Shown: piece by piece, positions 1 to 10,641 of the stretch
How positions within the stretch are numbered: position 1 is the stretch's first letter
Layout: each line of letters begins with the position of its first letter
NCBI GenBank assembly: GCA_963969345.1
Contig: OZ017767.1
Location: forward strand, 11,166,471-11,230,470
Length of the DNA stretch: 64,000 bases
Direction: 5' to 3'
Source of the DNA: Turbatrix aceti
Taxonomy: Eukaryota > Nematoda > Chromadorea > Rhabditida > Panagrolaimidae
The notes under the pieces: generated by a model
Databases searched by the model: none
Seen by the model: only the letters and a program-made list of their open reading frames with translations
Told to the model about the DNA's origin: nothing
Position numbers and translations under genes: made by a program

Positions 1-63
1 CATGATGAACTCGACAACGGCTACTGCAAGCTCTGGCCTCACGGTGACACTCCAGAACAGTAA
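1..63 (+). CDS. 3' end of an unidentified gene (partial)
   Basis: The window opens inside an open reading frame in frame 1 that runs to a TAA at 61-63 and ends ...WPHGDTPEQ. The 20 visible codons favour C or G in third position (GAC AAC GGC TAC TGC AAG CTC), unlike the AT-rich DNA after the stop, which suggests real coding sequence. The rest of the gene lies outside the window. The short tail is not enough to name a family. Confidence 0.45.
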   Translation, partial: HDELDNGYCKLWPHGDTPEQ

Positions 64-648
64 CAGACGAGCAAACAGCTCCACAAGAACGACAAATTCC
101 GCTGATTTTTTGTGTATGCTTTTTTGTTGATTATTTGTTTGATAATGATAAATTATGATGTAAACTACGGTTTGAATGGCACAATAGGGGGTAATCAATG
201 GCAAAAAGCAGGGCAACGAAAAAGCGCGGGAAAAACCCATTTGTCAGTTTTTGTGGCCAAATGTGTCAGTTTTAACAGCCAGAAATGTGTCAGAGAAAAC
301 TGTCGTTTTTGGAAATAGCACAAAAACAGCCAAATTTGGCTGTTTTTCCTGACATGATTTTTTTCAGTGTATAGTGCAACAAATTTTGTTAAGTTGTTTG
401 TTTTTTGATGCACTATACATACATATTAAAAATATTTAATTGACTAGTCAGAGATTCCATTAAATATTTTTAATAAGTATTCAGAGTGCAGACATTTTTT
501 AAACTGCCATTATTCCATCGTCTCAGAATAACAAAACAATTATCATGTGTGTTCATTCTTATTTATACTCCAATCAACATAATAAAGTTAATCAGTTAAC
601 ACAGATAAACGATTAATGCTTTGTTAAATTTTTTTCCAGTATATTTAT
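64..648. other. Intergenic, with two short hairpins
   Basis: No gene is seen. A 26-bp perfect palindrome lies at 322-347 (core CAGCCAAATTTGGCTG). An inverted repeat GTATAGTGCA (369-378) / TGCACTATAC (409-418) encloses a 30-base AT-rich loop. Either could be a cruciform-forming site or the remains of a very small MITE. No tRNA or other RNA gene was recognised. Confidence 0.5.
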
Positions 649-1339
649 TTAATAATATCCCCAGTAATAATGCAGTTCCTCGTAATAATTTGGATCCCAC
701 CAGGATGGTACTGAGTACGTAACGGTTTGTGTAGAAGTCGTTCCATCTGTACTGTAGATTGTATATGAATAGGTTGTGCTTATTATTCCACTGGATTCGC
801 TTATTGACATATTCTGAAATAATTTCAGATATACAAAAATTAAAAACAACATATTTATTAGGTGCTTACAAATCGAGATGTCGGTGTTTTCTCAGCAAAC
901 ACATTGCACGACCCATCGTCTTCAACTGCATTTTTGGGCTTTGTAAACATGCTTCGCTTTTTACGTTTTCCAGTAGTCTTAAATTTAGATTCCGTGAAGG
1001 ATGCCAGAGTTGAAATACTTTTTTGACAGTTTGTCAATCCAACTTCAATGTTAAAATTGCAATTTTCGGTTAGAAGTATATTAATACTACATGAAACGTT
1101 AAAAATGTTAGTCAAAATAACCGTATTTGTTGTTCCAGATACAAATTTATTGTAGATGTTTACGACAGAATTGGCCAAAAACTAAAATTTATGTTCGATA
1201 AACTAAATAATGTAGTAATGCATACCACTTGCGAATTGGTGTTAAAATCATCCTGAAGTGACAAAAAATCTGAAGACACCGACTGAAATACACAATTGAA
1301 ATACAATAGAACAACCAGAAGCTGCCAACGTATCTCCAT
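649..1339 (-). CDS. Array gene 1: small secreted RKKR protein
   Basis: Exons 1339-1226, 1181-870 and 813-649, all phase 0, join to a 196-residue protein. Exon 1 starts MEIRWQLLVVLLY and reads as a signal peptide ending near VSS. Exon 2 begins FLANSVVNIYNKFV, has Cys in VSC, ENC and TNC, then GKRKKRSMFTKPK, then EDDGSCNVFAE and ends TSRF. Exon 3 begins NMSISESS, contains STDGTTSTQTVTY and ends YYWGYY. I chose the start at the methionine matching the paralogs rather than an upstream in-frame one. Infer a secreted proprotein cut after RKKR by a furin-like protease. Family not recognised; no function is assigned. Confidence 0.85.
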
Positions 1340-2479
1340 GACGTGCGGCTGGCTTCTGATGTGTTCTAGCAATATAAACGAACAATTTATGAGTACACCA
1401 AAGTAATCCCAATGATGAGGTTGATGTTTAGTTCCCCCTACATACATTTTTTTTGAAATGCAATTCATTCCATATTTGTATGTATGTAGTATGCTGCAAA
1501 ATTACAAAATGCTTGCGCGGTTGTGTATGTGCTTTGTGTGTTTGTTTGTCCCTTACGAAAAATTTAAAAATGTAAGAGATGATTATTGTGAATCTTACGA
1601 AATCGCTGCAAACACAAATGCGTTAGCAATGTGTCTGAAGAATGCTTTTTGGCAAACGGGGTTTTCCAGGTTGCAACCTCCCTGGAAATTTTGCTACCCT
1701 GGTGAAAATGCAGTTAAGTAGATTGGAATGACCGAACCCGACCTGAAATTTCGGGTTTTCGGGTCGGGTACCTGAAACTTCGAGTCGGGTATCCGAAATT
1801 TCGGGTTCGGGTTGGGTACCCGGAAGTTTCGGGTACCTGACAACACTGCTTATAAGTAGCCGGATCGTACAAATTCCCCATTTTGTCCGCGTCTACACAT
1901 GATGCGACACAAGAGAAAATACTCTCTTTTCGGTTAGTGGTCAGACCGGTATGTCAGATGGTATAGCTAATTCCATTAGCCTTATGGTTAGAGATAGGAC
2001 ACTCAAGCTGGCCGGACTCCTATCTGCTTTCTTTGGTGTTTTTCTGCTCGCATAATACCTTTTACTTTACTTTACTTTACTTTATTACTCTTACTCGTGC
2101 ATAATTACTCATAACAAAATTAAAGAGACAGTGATGAGTATCGAGATTGCACGAAGAGGGCGCTGTCAATCGTAGCTACCTGCGTCACGTCGTCGTCCTT
2201 ACCAGGAGCGTTCTGGAAGGCCGCAAAGTCTTCGGTCTATCGCCTCGGAGGGTGGCCTGGCGGACGCTTGTTCTTTGCATAATACCTTGTAATGTGTTAA
2301 CACATGTGTTTGTCTTTTGTATTCTTTAATTTTTTTTCATTTTTATTTATTTATTTCACCTTTATTCAGTGGTTAGTTATCATTATACCAGATGTTAGGT
2401 GGCACAAATGATGTTCACGTAGGCGTAAACTTTCTTTCAAACAAGTAGTAAAAGTTTGTTACACTTCAATTTATAAAAT
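1340..2479. other. Intergenic between array genes 1 and 2
   Basis: No convincing gene. It holds a degenerate CGGGT-rich minisatellite (separate entry), a TTTAC microsatellite near 2066-2083, and a less AT-rich patch at about 2145-2280 with no frame that looks like a complete gene. The patch could be an old transposon remnant. Confidence 0.4.
1724..1845. repeat. Degenerate CGGGT minisatellite
   Basis: About five imperfect units of roughly 20-22 bases built on GGGTA(C/T)C(T/C)GAAA(C/T)TTCG run in tandem. The unit carries a GGTACC/CCGAA-type internal symmetry. It sits in the spacer between array genes 1 and 2 and matches no gene. Confidence 0.6.
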
Positions 2480-3170
2480 TCAATAATAGCCGTAGTATGT
2501 AATTTTTTCATTATTATAATTGGAGTCTAACCAGAATGGTTCTGTGTATGTAACGTTTTGTGAAGATGTTGTGCCGTCTGTATTGTAGATTATATAAAAA
2601 TAGGTCAAGCTTCTTACACCGGTGGATTCGGTTACCGACATCATCTAGAATTGTCACTGATACGTATGCGTTTAATTAAAAGCATCAGAGATGCTTACAA
2701 ATCGGGATGGTGGTGATATCTCGGCAAACACGTTGCATGATCCATCGTCTTCGAGAGGATTTTTTGCATCCGTAAACATTTTTCGCTTCTTCCGTTGACC
2801 ATAAGTTTGCAATTTTGATTCGGTGAAAGAAGCCAGAGTTGAAATATTTTTCTGACAATTTGTCAATCCTACTTCGATGTAGAAATTACAACTTTTTTCT
2901 AGAAGTAAATTAACACTGCAAGAAACGTTGTAAAAGTTAGTCAAAAGAACTGTATTTGTAGTTTCAGAAACAAATTTGTTGAAGATGTTTACAACCTGGT
3001 TGGCGTAAAACTAAAAAGTATTGTAAAAAAATTTGGCTTTATCTACTACTGCATACCACTTCTGAATTTGAACCCATCTCGTACGGTAGTGACAAGAACG
3101 GATCTTTAGATTCTGACTGAAATATACAAAACAACATAAAAACAGAAATTAACTGCCAATGTTTCTCCAT
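2480..3170 (-). CDS. Array gene 2: small secreted RKKR protein
   Basis: Exons 3170-3057, 3010-2699 and 2644-2480 have exactly the lengths of gene 1 (114, 312, 165 bases). Exon 1 starts MEKHWQLISVFMLFCIFQ, a signal peptide. Exon 2 begins FYANQVVNIFNKFV, carries Cys in VSC, KSC and TNC, the site GQRKKRKMFTDAK, then EDDGSCNVFAE and PSRF. Exon 3 contains NTDGTTSSQNVTY and ends TYYGYY. Predicted mature product after RKKR cleavage is two segments that could stay joined by disulfides. 196 residues; closest to genes 1, 3 and 4. Function unknown. Confidence 0.85.
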
Positions 3171-3740
3171 GACAATGACATGCGATTCGTTCTCGATATG
3201 TTTGATTTACCATAATAAATGAGCGCTTTATGAATGAATCCAAATAATCTGTAGATTGATCTTTGTTTCAGAGGGAGTACAATTTATTTCTCACATTGCA
3301 CGCATAAAACATTTCTACGTGTGTTCTGTGTGAGTAATACTGTGAGCTTATGACTGATCGGACAATTTTATCCAGAAACAAAAAATATTTGTACTTTGTA
3401 CCAGGAAAAAATATTTATATTTGGTTCCACTTTAGTTTAGGTTTGTGCAGTGTGTAATAAAACATCATGAACGATATAAAAACGGATTCATTGGAATAAG
3501 TAACTTTGTTGAAAGCATATATTTTTATACTCTGTCTTCATTCTTCACACATGCTAATGTAAGCTATCGCACTTACGCGGGTCTCTATTATCATAAGCAA
3601 GGGTGTCAAGAGGGCCGGACTTGATGGTGATTGGGTCTAGCTGAATCCAAAAAAGTTAAATTTCAATGTGCACCTAACTTTGTCCCGCAACCCAATTGCT
3701 TCATGATTTTATTTTATTTTATCGTAATACATCTTTGAAC
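3171..3740. other. Intergenic spacer between array genes 2 and 3
   Basis: AT-rich sequence with no recognisable gene or repeat. Array gene 2 reads toward lower coordinates, so this is its upstream region and the downstream region of gene 3; no shared promoter motif stood out by eye. Confidence 0.4.
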
Positions 3741-4442
3741 TTAATAATATCCGTAGTATGTGTGTACCTCCTCGCTATAATACCAATCCAACCAGAATGG
3801 TTCTGAGTACGTCACGGTTTGTGTAGACGTTGTTCCATCTATATTACTGATTGAATACGCATAGGTCGTGCTTGATACTTTAGTAGTTACGGTCACTACC
3901 ATTCCCTGGAATAATCGCTGATATGCATTAAATTAGAAACAACAAATGTGCTTACAAATCGATTTGTCGGTGATGTCTCAGCAAACACATTACACGATCC
4001 ATCGTCTTCAAGTGAATTTTTTGGACTCGTATACATTTTTCGTTTTTTACGTCGTCTAGTAGTTTGAAATTTTGATTCAGTGAAAGATTTCAAAGTTGAA
4101 ATGTTTTTTGGACAATTTGTCAGCCCAACTTGAATTGTGATAATGCAAACTTCTTCAAGACCATATAAATAAGTAGTGCAATAAATGCTGGGAAGGTTGG
4201 TTAGAATAACTGTATTTGAAGTTCCAGACACAAATTTGTTGTAAACATTTACAACTTGGTTTGAGTAAAACTAAAATGTATCTTAAAATAAACATTAAGA
4301 CTGTATTGCATACCGCTGCATTATTCATTGTAATCTGAGCAGGAAGTCCCATGAGTTTTGATTGTGATTCTGAAGCAGAAGATGCCGATTGAATTATACA
4401 AAACAGCAATATAAAAACGAAAAGCTGCCATCGTTGTTCCAT
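3741..4442 (-). CDS. Array gene 3: small secreted RKKR protein
   Basis: Exons 4442-4314, 4270-3956 and 3905-3741 join in phase 0 to 202 residues. Exon 1 starts MEQRWQLFVFILLFC, a signal peptide ending near SASSA. Exon 2 has one codon more than gene 1, with Cys in IYC, EVC and TNC, the basic run RRRKKRKMYTSPK, EDDGSCNVFAE and TNRF. Exon 3 contains NIDGTTSTQTVTY and ends TYYGYY. The extra arginine gives a longer basic run at the predicted furin site. No damage seen. Function unknown. Confidence 0.85.
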
Positions 4443-4877
4443 GATGCGGGAATTGTATCCGTTGTGTTTGAGTAATAAAGAGGCACTTTATGAATGCATG
4501 CGAGTAATCTGAACGATGATGTTGATTTCATATATGGAGTGATACCTGTATTACAAAAAACGTAATTTACAATTATCCCGTGTGACTGGTATACATAGGA
4601 GCTGATTTATAATCGGCTCATTTTAATTGAACAAAATAATAGTGCTTTGTATTATACTTTGAATCAGATCTTTGAAAAAAATGTTTTTTGTCCGGCTCTT
4701 TACCGATTTTGCAATATATATTTTGTGAAGCATCAAGAGCTGTGTTGCATTTTTTAAAAATTAAAACATCATTTGAAGTGAACGGATGAGGCAACAGCGT
4801 AATTTACCCTTTAAAAAAATTGCTTTGCGATTTTATTATGTCATTTTTTATCATTATCCAATATCAACTTATTGAAT
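4443..4877. other. Intergenic spacer between array genes 3 and 4
   Basis: AT-rich; no gene, RNA or repeat recognised. Confidence 0.4.
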
Positions 4878-5634
4878 TTAATAATAGCCGAAGTACGTAT
4901 GCTTTTCCTCGCTGTAATCCAAATCTAAGAAAAATGGTTCTGAGTACGTAACGGTCTGTGTAGAGTTTGTTTCATCTGTATTGTAGATGGTGTATGCATA
5001 GGTCGTGCTTGTTAGTCCTGTTGACACCGTTACATTCATTCTCTAGAACAGTCACTGATATAGTTTTTAAACTTTAGTTTTTAAAACTTTAGTAAAACTT
5101 TAGTGTTGCATTTAGTTTTTAAAAAAACTAAATGCAACAGATGGACTTACAAATCGATCGATCAAACACATTGCATGATCCATCGTCTTCGAGGGGATTT
5201 TTTGGATCTGTAAACATTTTTCGTTTTTTACGTTTGCCAGTAGTTTGAAACTTTGATTCGGTGAAAGAAGCCAGAGTTGAAATGTTTTTTAAACAATTTG
5301 TCAATCCGACTTCGAGATAGAAACTGTAAGTTTCCGTATTAGTAACAATATATGTATTGCAATAAATGTAAATGCATTCGGTCAATAGAACTGTATTAGG
5401 AGTTCCAGATACAAATTTGTTGTAGATGTTGACTACTTGGTTAGCGTAAAACTATAAAACATATCTAAAACTAATAAAAATAGTAGTTCATACCACTGCC
5501 GAATTCCAATAAAGCTGATTATCATTAACTCGAGGAAGTGTATTCAGATTTGAGGATTTTTCTGAAGCCGAAGATGCCGACTGTACTATACAAAACAACA
5601 TTAGAACAGCTAAAAACCGCGAACAATTCTTCAT
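4878..5634 (-). pseudogene. Array gene 4: frameshifted secreted RKKR family copy
   Basis: Family layout is present: exon 1 5634-5494 (signal peptide MKNCSRFLAVLMLFC), exon 2 5451-5151, exon 3 5042-4878 (NTDETNSTQTVTY, end TYFGYY). Exon 2 keeps GKRKKRKMFTDPK and EDDGSCNVF but then lacks 14 bases relative to gene 1, so the AExxPxxRF ending is lost and splicing at the usual donor puts exon 3 out of frame; a stop follows quickly. Reading through the donor gives only a short tail to a TAG at about 5128. The second conserved cysteine is also replaced (TETYS). I call it a recent pseudogene; a truncated product is possible. Confidence 0.75.
5105..5138. repeat. Perfect hairpin in intron 2 of array gene 4
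   Basis: GTTGCATTTAGTTTTT (5105-5120) is followed directly by its reverse complement (ending AACTAAATGCAAC at 5138). It lies 12 bases from the 14-base exon-2 deletion of the same gene, next to short repeats of ACTTTAGT (5076-5104). The other seven copies lack it, so it may mark the rearrangement that broke this copy. Confidence 0.65.
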
Positions 5635-6381
5635 GATATGCGCTTCCAACGCATTTCAGTTGGTCACTTTGAAAATATGGCCAAAAAAAGGGTGGTTGAA
5701 AAATTTTTTATAGTCCGCGTGTTATATGTTCAGTTGACCCAAAAACCAATCAAGCGCGCTGGTCTGGGTGGTACAAAAGAAAATCACTGACTTTTCGGTG
5801 TTTTTGATATTAAAAGTAATTTTTTCGCTGCTTTTTCATTTTATATTATTAACTGTCCTTCTCAATGGTTAGCACCACATTACATGCAATATCATAATGC
5901 GATTCCATGGGACGCCTACCTCTGTCGATGGATGTCGACGCCTACCGCGAGACATGAGTAGACCTCGAGAAGGCATTGACATGACTTCTCGAGAGCGGAG
6001 TCGTGAAGTCATGGAAATGCATGAATATTGTTCACCCCTATTTCGTGTCTCGGTTATGTTATGAATAAAAAGCTTCATTTTTGACTGTTTAAATACTTAC
6101 TATTTTTTTTTTTACTTTTTGATGTGTTTTATTTTATTCAAAATAAAACTTTTTCTTTACTTTTTATCTGTTTTGTTACTTTTAGTTATCACTCGTTTCA
6201 ACCCTATAATGTTACTGATTATGATATCACGATTAAGTGATGAAACACATATTCATTCGGTAGATGCGTTTCGAGATGACGTAAAACAGTAATAATAATC
6301 ACGATCGCCATGTAAAGCTTTTTTTATTTCTGTGCAAGGTTTATAACCAACACCAAATTTTTCAGAGTAAATTACTTTACT
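5635..6381. other. Intergenic, with a GC-rich patch ending at AATAAA
   Basis: Most of the spacer is AT-rich. At about 5860-6062 the DNA is richer in GC and opens on the + strand as a 55-codon frame (ATG 5900, MRFHGTPTSVDG...) that stops just before AATAAA at 6064-6069. It matches no family I know; it could be a tiny gene, a 3' exon fragment, or a transposon remnant. Confidence 0.3.
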
Positions 6382-7078
6382 TCAATAATAACCCATGTAA
6401 TATACCCAATCATCGGGATCTCCTGTATAGGAATATTTTATTTCTTGACTTGATGTCGTTCCGTCGGGATTGTAGAGAATATACGAGTAGTCACAAGTGT
6501 AGTAAGTACAGTACTCAACCGCCGACACATTCTAAAAAATAGTATTGTGCAAAGATTTTTAAAATGAAAAACAAATCATTTGTTAAAATGTAACAAGTTC
6601 ACGCACAAATCGAGTCTTGGGTGTTTGTTCGGCGAATACGTTGCACGCTCCATCCAATTGAACAGGGTCTCTGGGCTTCGTAAACATAGCTCGCTTCTTA
6701 CGTTTACCGGTAGTCTGCATTGCTCCTGGTGTATACGATCCTATCATTGATATATTTTTCGCGCAATTTGAAGATCCGATTTCTATGCTATATTTGCACG
6801 TATAAGACGTATAGTCATCGGCATAGACGCAAGTAAAGGTAAAAATACTTGTCAAAACCGCAGTAGTTTCCGTTGCGACAAATTTATTGTAGATGGTGAC
6901 CATATTTGAAGTTAGGTACTAAAGTTTAGCGTATGTGATAAAAATTAAAAGTCTATTGGTTTTTTACCCATATAGCATTAGATTCTATGAAAACGGGAAT
7001 GTCGGATGAAACTGGTACCACATGGCACAACAAAGTTGCCACAGCAAAAACCACGTTTGGCCACCAAAAATTCTTCAT
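6382..7078 (-). CDS. Array gene 5: small secreted RKKR protein, subgroup B
   Basis: Exons 7078-6968, 6918-6607 and 6531-6382 give 190 residues in phase 0. Exon 1 starts MKNFWWPNVVFAVATLLC, a signal peptide ending near PVSS. Exon 2 begins YLTSNMVTIYNKFV, has Cys in FTC, YTC and SNC, then GKRKKRAMFTKPRDP, LDGACNVFAE and TRF. Exon 3 is five codons shorter than in genes 1-4 and ends YYMGYY; it adds two cysteines (EYCTYYTCDY). Differs from subgroup A by AMFTKPRDPVQ and LDGAC in place of the LEDDGSC form. Donor of exon 2 is GTGCGT rather than GTAAG. Function unknown. Confidence 0.85.
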
Positions 7079-7602
7079 GATTCCAACCAAAATGATGATG
7101 AGCGGAAGCTGTATTTGTAGTCCTTAACTAATCCAATGCACTCCTACGTTGGTGAGTTGCGCCTGATCTTTATGTAGTGTACATTCGTAAGGATTAATAG
7201 GCTACGTTAGAGTTTAGTATTTCAAATTGAAATCGAATGCAATAATGTGATTATCTTCACATCAGTGCAAAGTGATTACCGATCAAATGACGTTTTTGCC
7301 AACCATTTCTTGCTGAAAATCTGGCAGATTATTCTCGTAAATCCAGCTCGCTATAATCACTATAAAAGGTCCGTATTCATCTGGATTTAACACATCCGGG
7401 TTATCATTAATAGAACGAAAGAAACGTATTCACTTACATTAGTAATTGTCATTGTCGCTGAGTTATCGCAATTAATGTAAGTACATTTAATAATATTTTA
7501 GTATTAAAAAATCATGATAAAAAACATGATCGCCATGTAGTTATTTTTTTATTAAATTGCGAGGTTTATTGTTTTTTATCAATTTAAAACACAAAGTTTT
7601 TT
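7079..7602. other. Intergenic spacer between array genes 5 and 6
   Basis: AT-rich; nothing recognised except upstream sequence of array gene 5. Confidence 0.4.
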
Positions 7603-8312
7603 TTAATAATAACCCATGTAATATACCCAATCATCGCTGTTCCCCGTATAGGAATATTTGATGTCTTGAGTCGATGTCGTTCCGTCGGGATTGTAGAGAA
7701 TGTACGAGTAGTCACAAGTGTAGTAAGTTTGGTATTCAACCACCGAAATATTCTAAAAAAATTAGATGAAAAAACATTTACATTTGCAAAAGTAGAACAA
7801 ATCGGAACCACAAACTGGCAATTCACGAAAAATAAAACGCACAAATCGAGTATTCGGTAAATGCTCGGCAAACACGTTGCAAGCTCCATCCAATTGAACA
7901 GGGTCTCTTGGCTTCGTAAACATAGCTCGCTTCTTACGTTTTCCAGTAGTTTGCATTGCTCCAGGTGTATACGATCCTAATGTTGATATGTTTTTTGCAC
8001 AATTTGTAGATCCAATTTCAATGTCATATTCGCACGTTAAGGACGTATAGTCATCGGCATAGGCGCATGAAAAGCTGTAAACACTTGTCAAGACCGCAGT
8101 AGTTTCCGTTGCGACAAACTTGTTGTAGATGGTTACCATGTTTGAAGATAGGTACTAAAATTTAGTGTTTTTTACTAAAAACACAAAAATTAAGATACGA
8201 AAAATTTTACCCAAATAGCATTGGGTTCAATATCAATAGGTATGTCTGATGACACCGGTGCCATAAAAGTTGTCACCACAAAAACCACATTCACCCATCG
8301 GAAATTCTTCAT
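7603..8312 (-). CDS. Array gene 6: small secreted RKKR protein, subgroup B
   Basis: Exons 8312-8211, 8154-7843 and 7752-7603 join to 187 residues. Exon 1 starts MKNFRWVNVVFVVTTF, a signal peptide. Exon 2 has Cys in FSC, LTC and TNC, GKRKKRAMFTKPRDP, LDGACNVFAE and TRF; exon 3 contains NPDGTTSTQDIKY and ends YYMGYY, with one extra cysteine (YYTCDY). It is plainly the closest relative of gene 5 in all three exons, including the GTGCGT donor, so the pair is a recent local duplication. Intact. Function unknown. Confidence 0.85.
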
Positions 8313-8957
8313 ACTGCCTGCAAAAGTGTAGACAAGGGTACGTTTCGCAGTGCATGTAACACATATTGTAACTAATCTGATACATTTCGAACAGGGGCGG
8401 ATCCTTCATGATTTCTATATAGTATAAACACGTAAACTACGTGATAGATGCGCTTGAAGCGTACAAAAATATTTGAGCAAGAATTAAAAAAATCAAAAAC
8501 AAGAATGCATCAAAGTGATTATCTTCTGTGCGATGATGGCCAATTAAAATATGTTGTCTCATTTGTTTCCTACAAACAGATAAATAACACTTATAAATCC
8601 CAGCTGATCACCAGAAAATGTTTTCTCTTAACTGTTTGTATTCACGCAATTCAAACACAATACACATCCGGCTTGGACTTGTATTATAGCTAAAGTTGAA
8701 TTTTTTTTATTGATTGCTAAAATCATTTTCGATTGACGCTGCCACAAAAATTAATTTTTAATTTTTTTGGTTGTTGTTTTATGATTGTCTTTTTTGTGAA
8801 CAAAAAAATTTGTTTACTCTTTACCACCCAGACCAACTAATGCAAAGTATGGGGGCTCATACTATACATAAATGGGGGCTCAAAAAATAATGTTTTGATG
8901 TTTATTGTACAACTTGCTGTTTATTGCACTTCACCAACTCCCAATACATTTCTTCTT
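8313..8957. other. Intergenic spacer between array genes 6 and 7
   Basis: AT-rich with no convincing gene. TACCACCCAGACCA at 8822-8835 is the reverse complement of a string at 5760-5773 upstream of array gene 4, apart from one base; the meaning is unclear. Confidence 0.35.
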
Positions 8958-9657
8958 TTAATAATAGCCAATGTAATAGACGACTTCCTGGCTATAGTCG
9001 GAATCATAATAAGAAGGATATGTGTACAAAATCTCTTGTGTTGATGTCGTTCCGTCGGAGTTGTAGAGCGTGAAATTGTATGTTGCAGTAATACCAGTCA
9101 TATATTCTACCACCGACATATTCTAAATAAAAAATGCATGCACATACTATCAACTGAGCATAAAACTCACAAATCGAGAAGTTGGACTTGTCTCAGCAAG
9201 AATATTACAAGATCCGTCATTTTCCAAGGGGTTTCTTGCCTTGGTAAACATGTTACGCTTCTTACGCTTCCCAGAAGTTTGCATTGCGTATTCTTTCCAT
9301 GTAATCTTTGAAGAAATAGTTTTTGCACAATTTGTATTTCCGACTTCCAGGTAGTAATTGCATTGTATGTATGTATAACCTGCTCCATAGAAACACGATG
9401 TACTAACAATATTAGTCATAATCCCAGTAGTAGCCGATGTGACAAACTTGTTGTAGATGTTAACGACAGTTGCTGACCAATACTAAAAATGAAATATTTA
9501 ACAGCAAGAAATTTAAAATAAAAAATATTACCATCAGTGTATTGGGCTCCAGAGTGAAGGGAATTGGGCTGCCAGATGACGACGATTTTGCTGTGACAAC
9601 AACAATAGTTGTCATTGCCAAAGGAGCAGCGATTAGCAACCACCGACTACACATCAT
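8958..9657 (-). CDS. Array gene 7: small secreted RKKR protein
   Basis: Exons 9657-9532, 9482-9171 and 9122-8958 give 200 residues in phase 0. Exon 1 starts MMCSRWLLIAAPLAM and is hydrophobic through VVVTA. Exon 2 begins YWSATVVNIYNKFV, with Cys in TSC, IQC and TNC, GKRKKRNMFTKAR, NDGSCNILAE and TSRF. Exon 3 contains NSDGTTSTQEILY and ends YYIGYY. It is intermediate between subgroups A (NPLE) and B, with an N for the usual D in the DDGSC motif. Intact. Function unknown. Confidence 0.85.
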
Positions 9658-10641
9658 TTTGCTCCCAGAAGAATGAATTAAGGGTAACAAAGCGCGTTGC
9701 ATTTATGGGGGAAACTAATGTAATACATTTTACTCATCCTGGGATTGCTTCTGATTACTGAGCTGTGTGATAGGGCAATGTTATACTTTAAGCCTCCATG
9801 AATAACATCAGGTATGCATTTCATCACAAAAATGAGCGCTATGGAGAGAATGGAATTTTAATTATAAAAAATAATTGAACGCAGTACTGTGATTATCCGC
9901 TGTGCAAAATTATTGATAATGAAATGACGTTTTTCAGTTTGTGAATTTAATTGGGTGAGGACGAAAATTCCAAAATTTTGTTCATAATTCTCATCAATAC
10001 AACTCAGTAACTAATCACTGGGGGATACTTTTAATCAAAAGAACAATGAATTCCTTTAACAAAACATACTTTACCTTTTTTTCTTAAGATCTGAATTGAC
10101 GAATCCTGTTAACAGACACTCTGCGAACCGATTTAAGATCGAGGACACAGCATTTTGACACCTTCAAATGTTTTGAGTCAGAGTTGTAGGCCTTCGGGGA
10201 AAAGATCCAAAGCCGCGATACTTTGATTTATAAAACCCGGATTCACGAGATTCGGCTTCAGAAATGTTTTTCATAAAAAATAGTGCCCTGTGCTACGTTG
10301 GTAATGTAAAATTCTGAAAAAATTAATATAGGGGTTTCTGAGGACGGCGGATCCAATGACATACTCAGAATTCTTTTTGAGTTAGAAAAAAATGATTATT
10401 TAATTCTTTTGCATCAAAAATTCAAAATAACGTTCAAATAAAAACTAATCAAAATTGGTTAGAGATTCGAGTGTTATACTTCAGCATATTTTTATATATT
10501 CATAAACGGTTTTAATTTGAACTCATTGGGGCAATCTGCAATTTCTGATTTGCACTCAAGACAACAGATTTCTTGTACGAATTTCTACAAATCTTGCTTT
10601 ATTAAGGATTCATTGTCATTCGTTGCATTGCATTAATGTAT
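9658..10641. other. Intergenic, holding a solo foldback arm
   Basis: No gene. 10109-10400 is an arm of the TTAA foldback family (separate entry). The rest is AT-rich and unassigned. Confidence 0.5.
10109..10400. mobile_element. Solo arm of TTAA foldback element
   Basis: TTAA then CAGACACTCTGCGAACCG starts a stretch closely matching the left arm of the intact palindrome at 48683-50338, including the shared blocks CTTTCAAATGTTTTGAGTCA and GAGGACGGCGGATCCAATGA. Only one arm is present, with no inverted partner nearby. It may result from deletion between arms or an incomplete insertion. It lies upstream of array gene 7. Confidence 0.8.
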
